A DNA stretch of 64,000 nucleotides from Agelas oroides (Eukaryota > Porifera > Demospongiae > Agelasida > Agelasidae), in NCBI GenBank assembly GCA_949130485.1, contig OX422186.1, positions 5,926,792 to 5,990,791 of the forward strand, given 5' to 3'. Below the pieces are notes generated by a model. That model made no database searches and was not told the origin of the DNA. It saw only the letters and a program-made list of their open reading frames with translations. The number at the start of each line of letters is the position of its first letter. Positions within the stretch are counted from its first letter, which is position 1. Shown in pieces: positions 32,659-44,400 of this stretch. Both the position numbers and the translations under genes were made by a program.

Positions 32659-33476
32659 GATAGTGTGGAAGCCTAGCGGCAAAATTGGAATAGGAAACAT
32701 AGAAAACAGGAAACCAGAGTTAGGTGCACAACCCAGCTCCTAATAATAACCATAGCCATTGTATGTAGAGTGAAGTGAAGCTAACTTGATACTATGATGG
32801 TATTGCATGTACATGTACACTGTGTCACTCCACTTCCTATGGTCTAAGTATTCTGGCGGATGCTAATTAGTGGTAATGTAGAGGCGAGATAATAAACAAA
32901 GCCAGCCAACTCCTATTGACTAGATGGCCACGCTACTAATTTGTGTACCTATATCTGAGTGGTGTAGAAGCTAAAACTGCCGCACAAAGCCTAGGCCTTT
33001 TCAGAGATGTTGGTCAGTGTTGTAATGGGTGCCGTTGCCATCAAAAGCACTGTAGATGCACGGGATGTACTGTAGTGCAGCAAGCCAATAGCTAAGTGCA
33101 CACCAAAATGAAGTGTATACCGGTATTCTCGCCTTTAGCAAATGCAAGTACCTTTATGGATCATGTTAAGATAGCTAGTTTGGCCACTGTAAAACCCAGC
33201 CTGTGTCACCGTAAGTCCAATTCATTGATCGCAAATGTTTGCCCCCATGCAATTGCCATGGATTAGCCCTCGACCTTAGCGCTTGCATAGTAGATACTTC
33301 AATGATAACTGTTTCAAGCTGTGGTGTCAAACTTCAGTAAGTCCTCTCAGGCTGGGAATGAAACACTAAAACATTGGGCATGCATGTGCACTTTTGTGGC
33401 TTTTCATTTATTCATTCATTCATTACTTTTTCTTTTCACTTGGGGTGTAATGAGTAACTCAATTTGTAGCCTCGTT

Positions 33477-33504
33477 CCCAGGCTCAGGCCTGGAAACGTG
33501 GCTA
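33477..33504. mobile_element. Minimal snap-back MITE
   Basis: TAGCCTCGTTCCCAGGC followed directly by the imperfect inverse GCCTGGAAACGTGGCTA. Confidence 0.75.
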
Positions 33505-33506
33505 CT

Positions 33507-33747
33507 TGATTTGAGACTTTTTACGTCCTTGTGAATTGATGGTGCACTGATAGAGATGGTAGGCCAATACTCTGATAAAAATTACAAGGGCAATATCAAC
33601 TGAAATGCATGCTACCACTGCTTGATTGACACTGAACTGAGGGTAACATGTAGAAATAGAAACTGTACTCAGAGTAGTAGGGAGTACTTGAGTAGAGTAA
33701 TTCACACTTGCCTGTAGACAGATAGAGTGAGAGCTATAGACAGACAC
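33507..33747 (-). pseudogene. Fragment like the membrane-protein tail
   Basis: Minus-strand frame with VVACISVDIALVIFIRVLAY then HLYQCTINSQGRKK. The spacing resembles the last membrane segment of the 23.9-30.1 kb gene (VGYISVSIALVTFIGILVFQ). Probably a paralogous fragment. Confidence 0.35.
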
Positions 33748-34515
33748 TAGTGCACTTATTGCAGCAAGGTTCAGATGAGGGTTGCCTATAGAGTAAACAC
33801 AAGGAACAGAATTGAGCTAAGAGTCATGGCCTTAGCATCTTTTGCTGTTTGGAGGGGATTGCGTTTTTGAGCAAGCAGCTTGTTGTCACTTTGCTGAGTA
33901 TTGGGATGTTGGTTTCTGATTGGACGGGCAGATCGGTTAGAGCCATGTGCTGTTTGCATGCTTGATCCTGACAATTTCCCCTTCTAAGCGGAACACATGC
34001 TCCTCCAAGGCAACTGAACACCCCAGACCTAGCCAAGCTAACAAGCCGCAAATAGAAGATTAAATATTTGTGTGACTACAGACTGGTGGTAACTGGCTCC
34101 AATGTGACTCCTGTCATAAACGGTCACATATGGAATGCCACATGCAGCGTGTCTGAGGGAATGACCAGAAATCTGCATTTTAAATACTACTTATATGTAA
34201 GGAAACTGGAAGGAATGCTACTCACTCCCCATGCTTATGCACAGAGGGCAGCTGTTGTCCTTCTAAACGCCTGTCCACACTCAATGCGGCCGAATTAGTG
34301 ACGAGTAGCAGCACTAACAAACTAAACTGCACAAGACGTTACGAATAATGAAGCATATAGGAAGGTGTGGCGGACTGAGCATGCAGGCGGGGACGAGATA
34401 CTAGTTTGTCTGGGCCAACAGCTGCTTTCTGTATTCGATCAGCACAGCGTTCGTCTCTGAATTATCGCTGGTCTGCGAGCGTTGGATACATCGCCGTATG
34501 GATCACCACAGCACT

Positions 34516-34553
34516 TAGCCTCGTACCCAGGCCGCGGCCTGGGTACGAGGCTA
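34516..34553. mobile_element. 38-bp perfect palindrome of MITE ends
   Basis: TAGCCTCGTACCCAGGCC and its exact inverse, with only GCGG-centred pairing and no loop. Confidence 0.85.
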
Positions 34554-34972
34554 CGGATGACTCAGCTTCGGTGATGTATCTGCTCAGATATCATAGTGAA
34601 TCTCAGAGCGTGCAAATTTAACATTTTCCAGACCCCCAAGTAGGACACGCCCACCTGGACTGATTTTTGGACTGAATTTTTGGACTCAACTACGCATGTG
34701 CATCGTGGCAACAAGCTCTGTTGAAATGCTTTTGCGCTGCGCTTGCACGCTTGGGCCGAAACTAGACCGTCTGTGGAACAGAATACTGGGTACCGCAAGT
34801 GCACAAAGCATACCAATAGGTGTACAAAGTACAAGTCACACCCTTCGCAGAGAGACTAGCGCAGCACTTGTAGCTATACTCGCTGTGCAAAGAGACCAGC
34901 ATATATACATATCAAAGTTTTGCGCAATAACTGTAGCATTATCCGTGTTCTCCACATCGTCACATGCACGGC

Positions 34973-35026
34973 TAGTCTCGCGTGGCCAGATCCTACCCGC
35001 GGGTAGGGTCTGGCCACGCGAGACTA
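34973..35026. mobile_element. Snap-back MITE, TAGTCTCG-type
   Basis: TAGTCTCGCGTGGCCAGATC pairs with GGTCTGGCCACGCGAGACTA through the central CTACCCGCGGGTAG. Nearly perfect hairpin. Confidence 0.85.
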
Positions 35027-35328
35027 ATGCACGGCGGAGAGCTGCGCTGCGCAATCAATAGTCCATTCCTTCTTCCAAGTGTTATACTGATAAGGATTAC
35101 ACCAACGTCTATATTCATGACCCAGGTCAACGTACTTGAAGACTGCTCAGTTCAACGTTTATATATAGCAGATTTTTGTGACATATATGTTTCATGCATA
35201 CGCACAAGACTTTGCTGTTTGCCTTGTTTTTCAATAGGAGATATTAGTCCTGCGTCGCTCGGTCAAAGAGTTTCCGTATTTGTCGCAGTTGAAACAGCTC
35301 CTACCGTCGTTCGCTACAGCTTCCAGCC

Positions 35329-35448
35329 ATGGCTAAAGTTTGGTTGCTGTCCTGCATCTGTTGCCTCCTTGGACTTGCAGACTCTTCTCACTTCCGAGGA
35401 GGAATTATTCAGTGGAGACCCTTGAATGCATCGCAGTTTGACGGAAGA
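35329..35448 (+). CDS. HFRGG gene exon 1 (signal peptide)
   Basis: 40 codons ending NASQFDGR before the donor GTGAGT at 35449. Hydrophobic core LLSCICCLLGLA. Confidence 0.8.
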
Positions 35449-38400
35449 GTGAGTTCGCACAAGCATACGTAGATAGAGTGAAGTAGTGATCCTACTCAGG
35501 CTAGATAAAATTGTCATTTTGCCCCTGTGACAAGCAAACGTTTTGCATAACGTAGAGACAGCTAGCCTCGTACGAGGCTAAGAGACAGCATAACGTAGAG
35601 ACAGCATAACGTAGAGACAGCATAACGTAGAGACAGCATTTCTGGTGACATTACCGGTATATGTCCACCTACTATGTGAGCTAAATAGCTAGAATAGCAG
35701 ACCGTATACGTATGCCTTGCGTTGTACAGTAACTTACGGCAGACTGTGATAGCTATATATATGGATTAAGCTACCATTCATCATTTAGTGTGTTTTATGT
35801 AAAAGCATCAAAACAATAACCACTAGTTGTTGAGACTAAATAAAGTAACCAATATTTAGCTGTCCTTAATGCATCGCCCAGTTAATAGTTAATGAAAACA
35901 CCTATACCCAAAACTGTTAACTCTGTTTTGCAGATTGAGATATCACATCGTATTGCCTGGAGGCGGTCATCATCAGTAGGTGGAAGTTGTTCTCAGAGCA
36001 CCATTGACAGTCGTGCATTGATTGGTGGTGGAACCCTGTATTGTCGAAGTGGTTGCAGTGGGAGTGTCGGGGATTTGACTTATTACTGCACTGACTTTAG
36101 TACATCAGAAGACTGGTCTGCAGGGGAGAGAAGCTACATATACAATGCCCATGGAATTACATACTTTGAGGCTTCGTAAGTTGTACATGAACTGACCTAG
36201 ACTGTAACATACCGGTAATAAAGTGTAATGATTAACCGTGCACTGAAGTCTTCAATAAAAGTAACTTTATGAATTTGTCCTTGCTTGTGTTGAGATGCAA
36301 AAGTCTGTTTGGTCCAAATTCTCACTGACCAAACAATCAATTGCTCTCACATAACCATGAGAACAAGTGTTGACAGTTGCTATGTGCATGACCAGATTGT
36401 TGTAAGTGTATGTGACTACTCTGCATGGCAAGAATATTATCTTATCTTAAACTAATACTGGAGCAAAAGACAAAATTAAACTGCCTTCGAAACGGTGGTT
36501 TGTGTGAACAAGATCTTCCAAATATGTTCCTACTTACTATATTTCATGGAGTCTATAGAGTAGCTCAGTGTCACAGTGAACTGCGTCTGGCCACAATAGT
36601 GCCTGCCCCAGACCTGATATGCTAGCTGATTGTCTGCTTTTGTAGATAGTATCCAGGGCGTGGATACAATCTGCTAGCAAATGGTATCCACCCAGACACG
36701 GTCTGCTAGTGAATTGTGTCTGCTCTGACCGCATCTGCTTGCAGGTGTCAACCATGCTAGATAGTAGCATTAACAGTTAACTGGCATCTTAACCCTTCAC
36801 TAGTAGAAAGTGTATGTCGACAAGCTAAGAATTGGTGAGGCTAGCACTAGCTATACAATGACATCAGAATACCATCTGCCTGTCAGAATCTATAGATTTG
36901 TTTCCAAGATACCAAATGCATTTCTCCCATACTGACTAATCTGTATATCAATGTGCCTCTTTTTAGAGCAACAGTCCAGAGTAGGTCCTGTGTTGAGAAC
37001 CAATTAATGTTTGTTTGGGATGTACATTTTCTTCTATGAGTCTCGCATTTTAACAGTCACATAACCCAGCGTATTTGGCTATGGACATGTACGTAATATT
37101 AGATTCAGGTACCACACAACATGCTTGCACTTTTCTAGCTGTTCAAGTCTTACCACTGTGCTGTATTGTATTCACAGTGAGATCTAGGAAAATTCATTGA
37201 GAGTAATTGGAACTATGAGGAATTTAATGACTTGTTAGTAGGTAAAGTGAAACAAACTGAACTAAAATCATTTGAATTATCACCATCTAATAATGTGGTG
37301 CTTTGAACTTGCATCTAGAAGTTGCGATGTTCATTTTTGCATCTTCATGGCTCTGGCATCTGTATACAAAATTCATAGAAAGTATTTGGATCTATGAAAA
37401 AACAAGCTAGCTTTGAATATGCTTGCACTAACCTTTAAAGTGTTTTTTGGGAGACTACTTGTCTACTAAAGTTGTGTGACCACCCCCCCCCCCCCCCCCC
37501 CCCACCCCCCCCCACCATCCCCAGTGCTAATTCTATGTATGTACTACTGAAAAAGAATTCAGTAGGAGTTGATACTTAAGTAGATTTCACTAGCCCAATA
37601 CATACTGATTATTCTAGGAACTTCCGAAGGACAGTCACACAACAGTAGAACCCAAATACTTTGCTAAAATAACAATTAGCATCTAGAACTAAACCCTGTT
37701 TGAGCATTGTGCACTGTGCTTGGGCTAAATTCAATGATTTCGTTCTCAATAGCTGTTACTTTTTACTTTAATGTCAACAATATTTTACCCTACTTTGACG
37801 TGGTTTATCACATGATGAAAACAAAAGTTAATGATTTGAAACATCAAAGCACAATTACTGACATAGATTATGTGATAAAGAATGCACAACATAGCTCATA
37901 ACATTACTTAAATCCCACTGATGCCACCACATCATACCTACTAAATATGAGGTTGCTTTTGTAATGCAACCTGAATTAAACAATTACTGAATAGTGCAAA
38001 TTGAAATGCCCTGGGAAGATTAATTTTAATTGTGTTAATGATTTACGGGTGAAGCAGTGGATGATGTGAACAAGGCGGTGGATGATGCCTCTGAAAAAGA
38101 AGCAAAGCTCGCCTACCGATGTCTGTTGTATCTGCTGCCAAGCTATCTCTGCCAAGGATGAAGCTCTACTCTGTGTTGGTCGTTGTCAGTAGCGGCTGCA
38201 CCGCTACTGTGCCAGCATTTCTGAACAACAGTATAAGATGCTCTGTGAAAACAACATACCGTTTCTCTGTCCCTCTTGCTATCGAGAACAACACGAGGGG
38301 GAGGTCAAGGAACTGAAGGGCGCTGTAGAGACCCTGAAAGCAGAGTTGTGTCAGCTCAAAGAACTACTGTGCGAGGTGCAAGGGCAAGTAAAACACTCTG

Positions 38401-41400
38401 TGAACGCGCCGTGTAGCTGCAACAACCCACCACGTAGCTGCGCTGCTACGGTTACTGCTACTGCCAGTCACAGTGAGAAGATGCAGTCGACTGCTGCTCG
38501 AGGTAACACTCGAGGTAACACGCGACAACATCCAAAGAGATGGCAGACTGTCCTACAAAGGAGGCCTAGCAAGCCACAGCGAACCAAGGATGACACTGAA
38601 AGAGAAAGTCACCACTCACTGACAAGTCCTCTGCAGCCAAACTCAGGCCGCACCCCAGGCCAACCTCAGCGAGAAAAGGTCAGTGTTCCTGGTGCCCGCA
38701 AGGTCTGGGGTACCATGAAAGCTTGTATGACGCAGACAGTGTCAACTACCATTGCTCAACTCTGTCCCACTGTTGCTGGAAAACTTTAACTTTGTAGGAA
38801 ATTTAAAACTAACGACAATGGACGTGTTACAAGATGGTGGTTTCTCATCCGGGGAGAAGAGGAGGTGCTCATCGAACTACAGCAGATATGGGAACGTGTT
38901 TCAATTCAAACATCATGGAGGCTTGAGGAGTGTTTCGTGTATAGGGAACTCCCACTGGAGCAGTCTGATGGAGCCCCGCCTGACCCTATCTCACTCATGC
39001 CCACCTTGCCACCGTCACCGTCACCTCCCAATCCACCTCCCACCACTGAGCAGTCAGTTAACATCTCCACTAATGAACCTGACGATCTTTTTTTAGAGTC
39101 TCAGTGAACTCTGTTGATTCCATGCAGGGTGATAGCTCTGATCAATCTATGCCCCATTTTCAATCTCGCCCCCAAGCTCCTGGACCTCTTGGCAGTAAGT
39201 TCTCTATCATGTACTTTAATTGTCGAAGTATGTTGCCCAAGTTTGACGAACTTGTTGCCCTGTGTTTAAATGAAAAAATGATATTATATGTGTTGTTGAG
39301 ACATGGCTTTGTGAAGATATTTTGGACTCAGAGATAATACTCTATCCTGAGGCTTGACAGGAACAGACATGGTGGTGGTGTTGCTTTGTACATTCATAAT
39401 AGCATATTGTACAATGTCCTGTTGTGTGGTCCTGCTGGCCTGGAACTCATTGTTGTGTCATTGTCTAGAATTAATTTTAAGTTGTATATAGATGTGTTTT
39501 ACAGACCCCCATCTTCTTCACCTGTTATTTTTGACCTGTTGTGTAATTCTTTATCTCAGTATGTGTATCAATCCTATTTCTCTAATTTTGTAATTGTTGG
39601 TGACTTTAATGTTGACTTTACTTGTACTCATCCCTTGTATGGTCACCTCTCTGACTTTATGACTAGTTTCTGCCTCTCTCAGATTGTAGACTCTCCCACT
39701 CACTTCTCTCCCACTGGAAAGCCTTCCCTTATTGACTTGGTTTTTGTATCCAACTTGCATTCATGTTTAAATTGTACAACTATTCCACAGCTTGCCAACT
39801 CAGATCACTTTGGCCTATCACTATCCATGAAAACCGACCACCTGCCCTCCAATTCCTTCCCACGCCGCAGAGTGTGGAGGTATAAACATGCTGACTTTCA
39901 AAGGGCCAATGAGATGCTCTGTGATTTGAACCTGAACGATATACTGGATCCAGGGTTGTACCTATACCGGTATAGGTATTGGTATAGGTGCCTATACTCA
40001 TGGTATAGGCACAGTATAGGTATAGGTAAGCTCATAACCTATACTGATTTTGCATTCCTCAACTTAATTAACCCTTTTAGCCCGACGCGCATGCGCAAAA
40101 ATCGATCGCGTGGTTACGAGAGAAGCTAATAAAAAATGGCGATTTTGTGTAGTGTTGATTCATTGCGTTATATCTTTCAAAATAGCTGAGTTCAGGCAAT
40201 GATAGTTAGGCTTAGCTTAGTTGAAAACAAACCTGCTTTACTCAGAATGTAGTCAGAAGACCTGCTAGTGAAGTCCGAAGAAGCTACAACGGTGGAAACG
40301 TAGGTACCCGCTGTGTACCTGAAAATGACCGATAATCACGGCAAAAGTTGGCAGAGATTTCCAGCGAAGGTACGCACCTATGTTAAAGTATCTCCACACA
40401 GCACTAGAGCGGTTTGCCATACCCACTCAGGCCTCCAACCAGACAAACCACAAAGACAAGTCTAGTTTGGCACATGGCAGGCATGCGCAGACTTGCCCAG
40501 GTACGTACGGAATGCAATAATTACTACTACTAACTAGACGAATGCAGGGCATTGTGGGGCGAGCCTGAGCAAGCAGTATCAGTATGCCAAGGACTACAAT
40601 TGTGCATACACAGTTCGTATACACGCGCGTGCCCTTTCGCACTTCTTGTCGAGGTGTCGAAGTTGGCGTGGCATTTAGTAAGAAGTGAAGTTGCTGTTTG
40701 TCTACTGTGCCTCATCCGAGTGTATAAATGACAAAGGCAGTGTTGTACATTATTCACACAGGAATGACCTTGTAATTGAAAGTCTTCCAATTCCGTTGGC
40801 CAACCCACATCTAGTTTTCTGCTTAGGGATGACAAACAATGAACTGATTTGGAAGAGGCTAACATGCAATTTTTTGTGTACACAATCACCGTTATGGTTT
40901 ATCAATTTTTGTTGTAAACAACATGACATTAGTGTGATATAAAAGTGATGACGTAATATTTCCTCTTTACATGAGAGCTTACATTGGAGTTTCTATTGAC
41001 CAAATGAGCTTCAAATGGTGTATGGTGGTAGTTTTTATACACATTGCCAGTGAGTTAGTGGATGTTGGTTGGTTCAGGTTTTCCATTAGGGCTGTGTCAT
41101 TGCTATCTCAACACCATTGTTGGTAGCCACAAAAGTTTTCCATATTTTCTATGACATCATGGGTTGAAGTTGCAAGGTCTATTAAAGATCACATGAATCA
41201 TTCCATTTTCTCTGAGAGTTTCAACTCCAGGTTGCTGAACGTCGTGCTGGCTAGAAGAGTCTATATTTTGCATCATGATTGTCTCTGGCAGATTGTGTAG
41301 AGGAGACAACTGTGGCAAATGCTTCTCATTCTTGCTTACCTCGGTAGCCTCGTTCCCAGGCTCTCCCCGCTAAGAAGGGCTCTCCCCCTTCTTAATGGGG

Positions 41401-44400
41401 AGAGCCTGGGAACGAGGCTACAGCTGGGTACAGTTCACTGAAATCACACAGCTATTGCTTGAATTCTTTGTTGTTAAAGATCACCTGACGGATGGCGTCC
41501 TTTTCCTCCTTGACGTCGGCTTCTCTAGCGATCACGGAAGCCACGTACGCTAATGCGATATTGGAAGCCATGTACGCTAATGCGATATTGGAAGCCCTAC
41601 ATCTTCGTGCGACCAAGCGCGGCGCGCGGGTGATTCTCTTGCGGTCACGGAAGCCATGTATGCGAATGCGATATTGGAAGCCCTACATACTTCGTGCGAC
41701 CAAGCGCGGCGCGCGGGTGACGGTCGTACGATAATAATACATATATGATTTCGCCCAGTTGTACCGTCTATGTGGGGCTCGCTCAGGCTCGCCCCAATTA
41801 CAGACTAGACGAATGCAGGGCATTGTGGGGCGAGCCTTGAGCAAGCAGTATGCCAAGGACTACAATTGCACATGCGCAGTTCGTACACACGCGCGCGTAC
41901 CCCTTCGCACTTGTCGAGGTGTCGAAGTTGGCGTGGCGTTTAGTAAGAAGGAAAGTTGCTGTTTGCTTACTGTGCCTCATCCAAGTGTAGAAATGACAAA
42001 GGCAGCGTTGTACATTATTCACACAGGAATGACCTCGTAATTGAAAGTCTTCAATTCTTGGCCAACCCACATCTAGTTTTCTGCTTAGGGGTGAGAAACA
42101 ATGAATTGGTTTGGAAGAGGCTAACATGCAATTTTTTGTGTACACAATCACCGTTATGGTTTATCAATTTTTGTTGTAAACAACATGACATTACACTAAT
42201 AACGATATAAAAGTGATGACATAATATTTCCTGTTTGCATGAGAGCTTACATTGGAGTTTCTATCGACCAAATGAGCTTCAAATGGTAGTTTTTTACACA
42301 TTGCCAGTGAGTTAGTGGATGTTGGTTGGTTCAGTTTTTCCATTAGGGCTGTGTCATTGCTATCTCAACACCATTGTTGGTAGCCACAAAAGTTTTCCAT
42401 TTTTTCTATGACATTTTCTCTGAGAGTTTCTACTCCAGGTTGCTGAACGTCGTGCTAGCTAGAAAAGTCTATATTTGCATCATCATTGTCTCTGGCAGAT
42501 TGTGTAGTGGAGACAATTGTGGCAAATGCTTCCCATTCTTGCTTACCTGGGTAGCCTCGTTCCCAGGCTCTCCCCGCTAAGAAGGGCCCTCCCCCCTCTT
42601 AGTGGGGAGAGCCTGGGAACGAGGCTACACCTGGGTACAGTTCACTGAAATCACACAGCTATTGCTTGAATTCTTTGTTGTTAAAGATCACCTGACGGAT
42701 GGTGTCCTTTTCCTCGACGTCGGCTTCTTCTCTTGCGGTCACGGAAGCCATGTATGCTAAATTAATGCGCTATTGGAAGCCATATACATACTTCATGCGA
42801 TCAAGCGCGGCGCGCGGGTGATTCTCTTGCGGTCACGGAAGCCATGTATGCGAATGCGAAGCCCTACATACTTCGTGCGACCAAGCACGGCGCGCGGGTG
42901 ACGGTCGTACGATAATAATACATATATGAAATCTCCCAGCTGTACCGTCTATGTGGGGCTCGCTCAGGCTCGCCCCAATTATGATGTCCATACAAGTTGA
43001 TACAACCAGCTGTGAATATCTGTATTGGTATCGGTACGGCCTATCTGATAGCTAATACTAGATGAATGCAGGGCATTGTGGGGCGAGCCTGAGCAAGCAG
43101 TATGCCAAGGACTACAATTGCGCATGCGCAGTTCGTACACACGCGCGCGTACCCCTTCGCACTTGTCGAGGTGTCGAAGTTGTCGTAGCGTTTAGTAAGA
43201 AGTAAAGTTGCTGTTTGCTTACTGTGCCTCATCCAAGTGTAGAAATGACAAAGGCAGCGTTGTACATTATTCACACAGGAATGACCTCGTAATTGAAAAT
43301 CTTCAATTCTTGGCCAACCCACATCTAGTTTTCTGCTTAGGGGTGAGAAACAATGAATTGGTTTGGAAGAGGCTAACATGCAATTTTTTGTGTACACAAT
43401 CACCGTTATGGTGTATCAATTTCTGTTGTAAACAACATGACATTACGATATAAAAGTGATGACATAATATTTCCTGTTTGCATGAGAGCTTACATTGGAG
43501 TTTCTATCGACCAAATGAGCTTCAAATGGTAGTTTTTTACACATTGCCAGTGAGTTAGTGGATGTTGTTTGGTTCAGTTTTTCCATTAGGGCTGTGTCAT
43601 TGCTATCTCAACACCATTGTTGGTAGCCACAAAAGTTTTCCATTTTTTCTATGACATTTTCTCTGAGAGTTTCTACTCCAGGTTGCTGAACGTCATGCTG
43701 GCTAGAAAAGTCTATATTTGCATCATCATTGTCTCTGGCAGATTGTGTAGTGGAGACAATTGTGGCAAATGCTTCCCATTCTTGCTTACCTGGGTAGCCT
43801 CGTTCCCAGGCTCTCCCCGCTAAGAAGGGCCCTCCCCCCTCTTAGTGGGGAGAGCCTGGGAACGAGGCTACACCTGGGTACAGTTCACTGAAATCACACA
43901 GCTATTGCTTGAATTCTTTGTTGTTAAAGATCACCTGACGGATGGTGTCCTTTTCCTTGACGTCGGCTTCTTCTCTTGCGGTCACGGAAGCCATGTACGC
44001 TAATGCGCTATTAGTATTGGAAGCCCTACATACTTCATGCGACCAAGCGCGGCGCGCGGGTGATTCTCTTGCGGTCACGGAAGCCATGTACGCGAATGCG
44101 AACCCCTACATACTTCGTGCGACCAAGCACGGCGCGCGGGTGACGGTCGTACGATAATGATAATTGGGGCGAGCCTGAGCGAGCCCCACATAGACGGTAC
44201 AACTGGGAGATTTCATATATGTATTATCATTATTATCATTATTATCATTATTATCATTATCGTACGACCGTCACCCGCGCGCCGCGCTTGGTCGCACGAA
44301 GTATGTAGGGCTTCGCATTCGCATACATGGCTTCCGTGACCGCAAGAGAATCACCCGCGCGCCGCGCTTGGTCGCATGAAGTATGTAGGGCTTCCAATAG

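Larger units (their letters stand above)
30090..35328. other. Mostly non-coding, repeats
   Basis: Apart from the fragment at 33502-33747 and the MITEs listed, no exon is recognised. A short hairpin TGTTTACTC...GAGTAAACA sits at about 31226-31274. Confidence 0.4.
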
